64,000 nt of DNA, from the NCBI RefSeq assembly GCF_000699445.3, contig NC_067200.1, forward strand, positions 11,989,256 to 12,053,255, in the 5' to 3' direction. Shown one piece after another: positions 63,301-64,000 of this stretch (the stretch's first letter is position 1; every line of letters begins with the position of its first letter). The position numbers and the translations under genes were made by a program. The notes below the pieces were generated by a model that saw nothing but the letters and a program-made list of their open reading frames with translations, was not told where the DNA came from and made no database searches. This stretch comes from Schistosoma haematobium. Taxonomy: Eukaryota > Platyhelminthes > Trematoda > Strigeidida > Schistosomatidae.

Positions 63301-63536
63301 TACTTTGAAAAATTACTTTTTCATATTTCCTCAATTCAGGTTTTGTGCAAATGTCATGGCAGTCGATGAATTTATAAATTAATACGATGATGGAATAGAG
63401 CAGTATAAACTGGCCAGTTGCAAAGTTATGCCTAGAATGGTACAGATAAAAATATACAGCCTTATTTCATTGAAACAAATTGAAGTTCATAAAACACACT
63501 CATTTGCTTAAACTGTATAGTTAACACTCACCTCAT
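51189..63536 (-). CDS. Multi-exon secreted or membrane protein gene, egg protein CP391S-like, with PSI-like domain
   Basis: I built this gene on the minus strand by matching GT/AG splice sites and reading phase. At least eleven coding exons run from ATG at 63534-63536 to TAA at 51189-51191. The N-terminus has a hydrophobic signal-type stretch (around [14 protein letters not shown]). The ectodomain includes short conserved-looking runs such as [11 protein letters not shown] and [15 protein letters not shown] six-cysteine PSI-like module with a CIWC core follows, then a Thr/Asp/Glu-rich linker and a short hydrophobic C-terminus. Every junction from exon 1 to exon 9 is in phase, apart from the exon 3 question. 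The joint between exon 9 (phase 0) and the penultimate exon (needs two carried bases) does not fit, so at least one small exon is missing. The family name rests on my recall of schistosome egg protein CP391S and its relatives; the function is not known to me. Introns are loaded with transposons. Confidence 0.72.
51396..51468 (-). CDS. CP391S-like gene, penultimate exon
   Basis: Donor GTAAGC; acceptor either TAGCAG (exon to 51468) or ATCAG (to 51474). It encodes [16 protein letters not shown] then INELKKTS. Its start phase requires two carried bases, which exon 9 does not supply, so another exon probably lies between 51480 and 52058. Confidence 0.55.
52065..52210 (-). CDS. CP391S-like gene, exon 9, PSI-like cysteine module
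   Basis: Acceptor CTGAAG, donor GTAAGT. It encodes a compact cysteine-rich domain: [10 protein letters not shown], then [12 protein letters not shown], then NGC. The six cysteines with a CxWC centre match the plexin-semaphorin-integrin (PSI) layout, an extracellular disulfide-bonded fold. It ends in phase 0. Confidence 0.8.
53030..56308 (-). pseudogene. RTE-type LINE open frame with three stop codons, in an intron of the CP391S-like gene
   Basis: One reading frame runs about 1093 codons from ATG 56308 to the final stop at 53030. It is interrupted only by TAG (54596-54598), TAA (54128-54130) and TAG (53468-53470), with no frameshift. Domains: an APE-type endonuclease in the first half ([46 protein letters not shown]), then RT ([60 protein letters not shown]) and a C-terminal part with the LYGSETWPL box. 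Expected endonuclease residues differ: CCVSATR for the usual [12 protein letters not shown] for GDFNAQIG, and DSEH for DSDH. The RT YADD box is intact. This is a different subfamily from the elements at 41.4 and 60.8 kb. It lies between exons 8 and 9 of the host gene, on the same strand. Confidence 0.9.
57255..57332 (-). CDS. CP391S-like gene, exon 8
   Basis: Acceptor CACAAG, donor GTATGT. It encodes [18 protein letters not shown] then VVYEALG. The phase joins exon 7 (Asp across the junction) and exon 9 (Asp across the junction). Confidence 0.75.
57766..58145 (-). mobile_element. Element end related to the MITE, with adjoining open frame
   Basis: 57766-57862 matches the right end of the MITE at 62122-62420 (TGTAGGGTCAG... 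through CAAGGTCATGTACAACCA). Just beyond, on the minus strand, 58142-57877 is open for about 88 codons without [31 protein letters not shown] and [12 protein letters not shown], then TAA. I do not recognise it. It may be the coding end of the autonomous partner of the MITE, or an unrelated host exon. It does not fit the phase of the CP391S-like exons on either side. Confidence 0.5.
58453..58522 (-). CDS. CP391S-like gene, exon 7
   Basis: Acceptor TTTCAG, donor GTAGCAA. It encodes [20 protein letters not shown] then GET, and carries one base (G) into exon 8. Confidence 0.75.
59471..59535 (-). CDS. CP391S-like gene, exon 6
   Basis: Acceptor TTGTAG, donor GTAAGT. It encodes [21 protein letters not shown], ending in phase 0. 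The IHPNG...ISIYY run is the part that most reminded me of the CP391S family. Confidence 0.75.
60478..60522 (-). CDS. CP391S-like gene, exon 5 (45 nt)
   Basis: Micro-exon with acceptor TTTCAG and donor GTAAAAG, encoding [14 protein letters not shown]. Phase fits exon 4 (C plus GG gives Arg) and exon 6 (G plus TT gives Val). Such small exons are common in schistosome secreted-protein genes. Confidence 0.7.
60794..61650 (-). mobile_element. 5'-truncated RTE-type LINE, RT C-terminal half intact
   Basis: A 268-codon open frame (60800-61606) starts at the RT box [12 protein letters not shown] and runs through [45 protein letters not shown] and the C-terminal [11 protein letters not shown], followed by the TAAG-type tail (60792-60806). 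It is the least decayed RTE copy here and probably the youngest. It is truncated just before the RT active site and sits in the intron between exons 4 and 5 of the CP391S-like gene, on the same strand. It has no endonuclease, so it is a dead-on-arrival copy. Confidence 0.9.
62122..62420. mobile_element. MITE-like element with about 48-bp terminal inverted repeats and CTAC duplication
   Basis: Both ends start TGTAGGGTCAGTGAAATGTC inward and stay inverted-complementary for over 40 bp. CTAC flanks both sides (62118-62121, 62421-62424). Total 299 bp, no coding capacity. It lies in the intron upstream of exon 4 of the CP391S-like gene... on its downstream side (between exons 4 and 5). Superfamily not recognised. 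Confidence 0.75.
62650..62742 (-). CDS. CP391S-like gene, exon 4
   Basis: Acceptor CACAG, donor GTGAGT, in phase on both sides. It encodes [13 protein letters not shown] followed by [17 protein letters not shown]. Tyr-rich and beta-like, with no recognised catalytic motif. Confidence 0.75.
63035..63250 (-). CDS. CP391S-like gene, exon 3 (frameshift or hidden 56-nt intron)
   Basis: Acceptor TTTAG, donor GTAAGAG. The first half reads ...[11 protein letters not shown] and the second half [11 protein letters not shown]...FRILTTG, but the two lie in different frames, one base short. Alternatively GTGAGT (63160-63155) to CAG (63107-63105) removes a 56-nt intron and restores phase exactly, joining VDNK to DIYPKF. 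The intron peptide looks coding, so a one-base deletion or assembly error is equally possible. Confidence 0.65.
63287..63431 (-). CDS. CP391S-like gene, exon 2 (signal peptide)
   Basis: Acceptor TTCTAG, donor GTAAGT. It encodes a hydrophobic run of about 15 residues followed by [18 protein letters not shown]. This is a classic secretory signal with cleavage likely near Cys/His. It ends in phase 0. Confidence 0.75.
63532..63536 (-). CDS. CP391S-like gene, exon 1 coding part (start codon)
   Basis: Start ATG followed by AG and a GTGAGTG donor. The two carried bases join the first G of exon 2 to give Arg, so the protein starts MRHNFATG. The 5' UTR and promoter lie in 63537-64000 but I could not place a TATA box or cap site with confidence. 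Confidence 0.65.
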
Positions 63537-64000
63537 CTTCTTGTTCACAACGGTAATAATTGTTGTTAGACCTCGTCTTGTTTATATAAATTTTTTAAGT
63601 GTTTGTTTGTTTGTTTCTTATTCGACGATTCAAAGTGACCATTAGAAACATCACGTTTCATAAAATCATATGATCATTGTTAACCACTCATGGTAGACGA
63701 CGAACTCATCGTAGTGCAATATACTTCTAGCTGTTGTACTCTAAAGGCTGACACTTATCCACCATTGGTTGAAATTCCAAGGCCTCTATTGGTGAAAATA
63801 ATATTGGATACGATTAGCGATAGTTTAAACGAAGTGAAGGGTTTCTAATGTAGTTCAAAATGTGTGCTCATATTTTCACGAACAAACATTTTGTTACTTG
63901 TAATTATTTGTGAACTGTTTACCAACGGTCTATTGCTTTGGTTTGATAGGTTAAAATCCAAGTAACAAAACCTGTCTTGATTAGATATCTAAATTTGCAT

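Overview
The window looks like nuclear DNA of a blood fluke (Schistosoma or a close relative; species not determined). It is AT-rich, has long repeat-filled gene-free stretches, genes with very small exons, and the element set known from schistosomes: Sm-alpha-like SINEs carrying hammerhead ribozymes, RTE-type LINEs of the SR2/Perere style, a CR1-like LINE, Ty3/Gypsy remains, Penelope-like elements (PLEs) and a Merlin DNA-transposon relic. No bacterial-type gene, operon or CRISPR array is present.

Layout: 1-34 kb is a repeat graveyard. At least two tRNA-headed SINE families with embedded hammerhead ribozymes occur in many degenerate copies, often as head-to-head inverted pairs. Around them lie 5'-truncated RTE copies (8.9, 17.2 and 22.8 kb), PLE fragments with hammerhead motifs (12.5-13.0, 18.9-20.2, 29.5-29.9 kb), a Merlin transposase tail (21.0 kb), two solo LTRs of one family (8.2 and 24.7 kb, the second with a perfect 5-bp target duplication), and four copies of an unnamed repeat (28.5, 30.1, 31.9, 33.6 kb), two of which form a large inverted structure.

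34.37-34.97 kb (minus) holds the first three exons of an Asn/Lys-rich protein gene with introns of about 45-65 bp. 35.2-45.8 kb is bounded by two inverted arms of about 862 bp. Inside are a decayed Ty3/Gypsy element with a CR1-like LINE inserted in its protease region (GAGAT on both sides) and a decayed near full-length RTE element on the other strand.

51.19-63.54 kb (minus) is a multi-exon gene that I assembled by splice sites and phase. It has a signal peptide, a beta-rich ectodomain, a cysteine-rich PSI-like domain and a short C-terminal end, and I place it in the schistosome egg protein CP391S-like family. Its introns contain a near full-length RTE element (three stop codons in one otherwise continuous frame), a truncated second RTE, and a MITE-like element with long terminal inverted repeats. 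One connecting exon between the PSI exon and the last two exons was not found, and exon 3 has either a one-base frameshift or a 56-nt intron.

The main observations are the ribozyme-bearing SINE families, the PLE hammerhead that overlaps protein-coding sequence, the inverted-dimer habit of these elements, the 862-bp inverted arms, and the two spliced genes.
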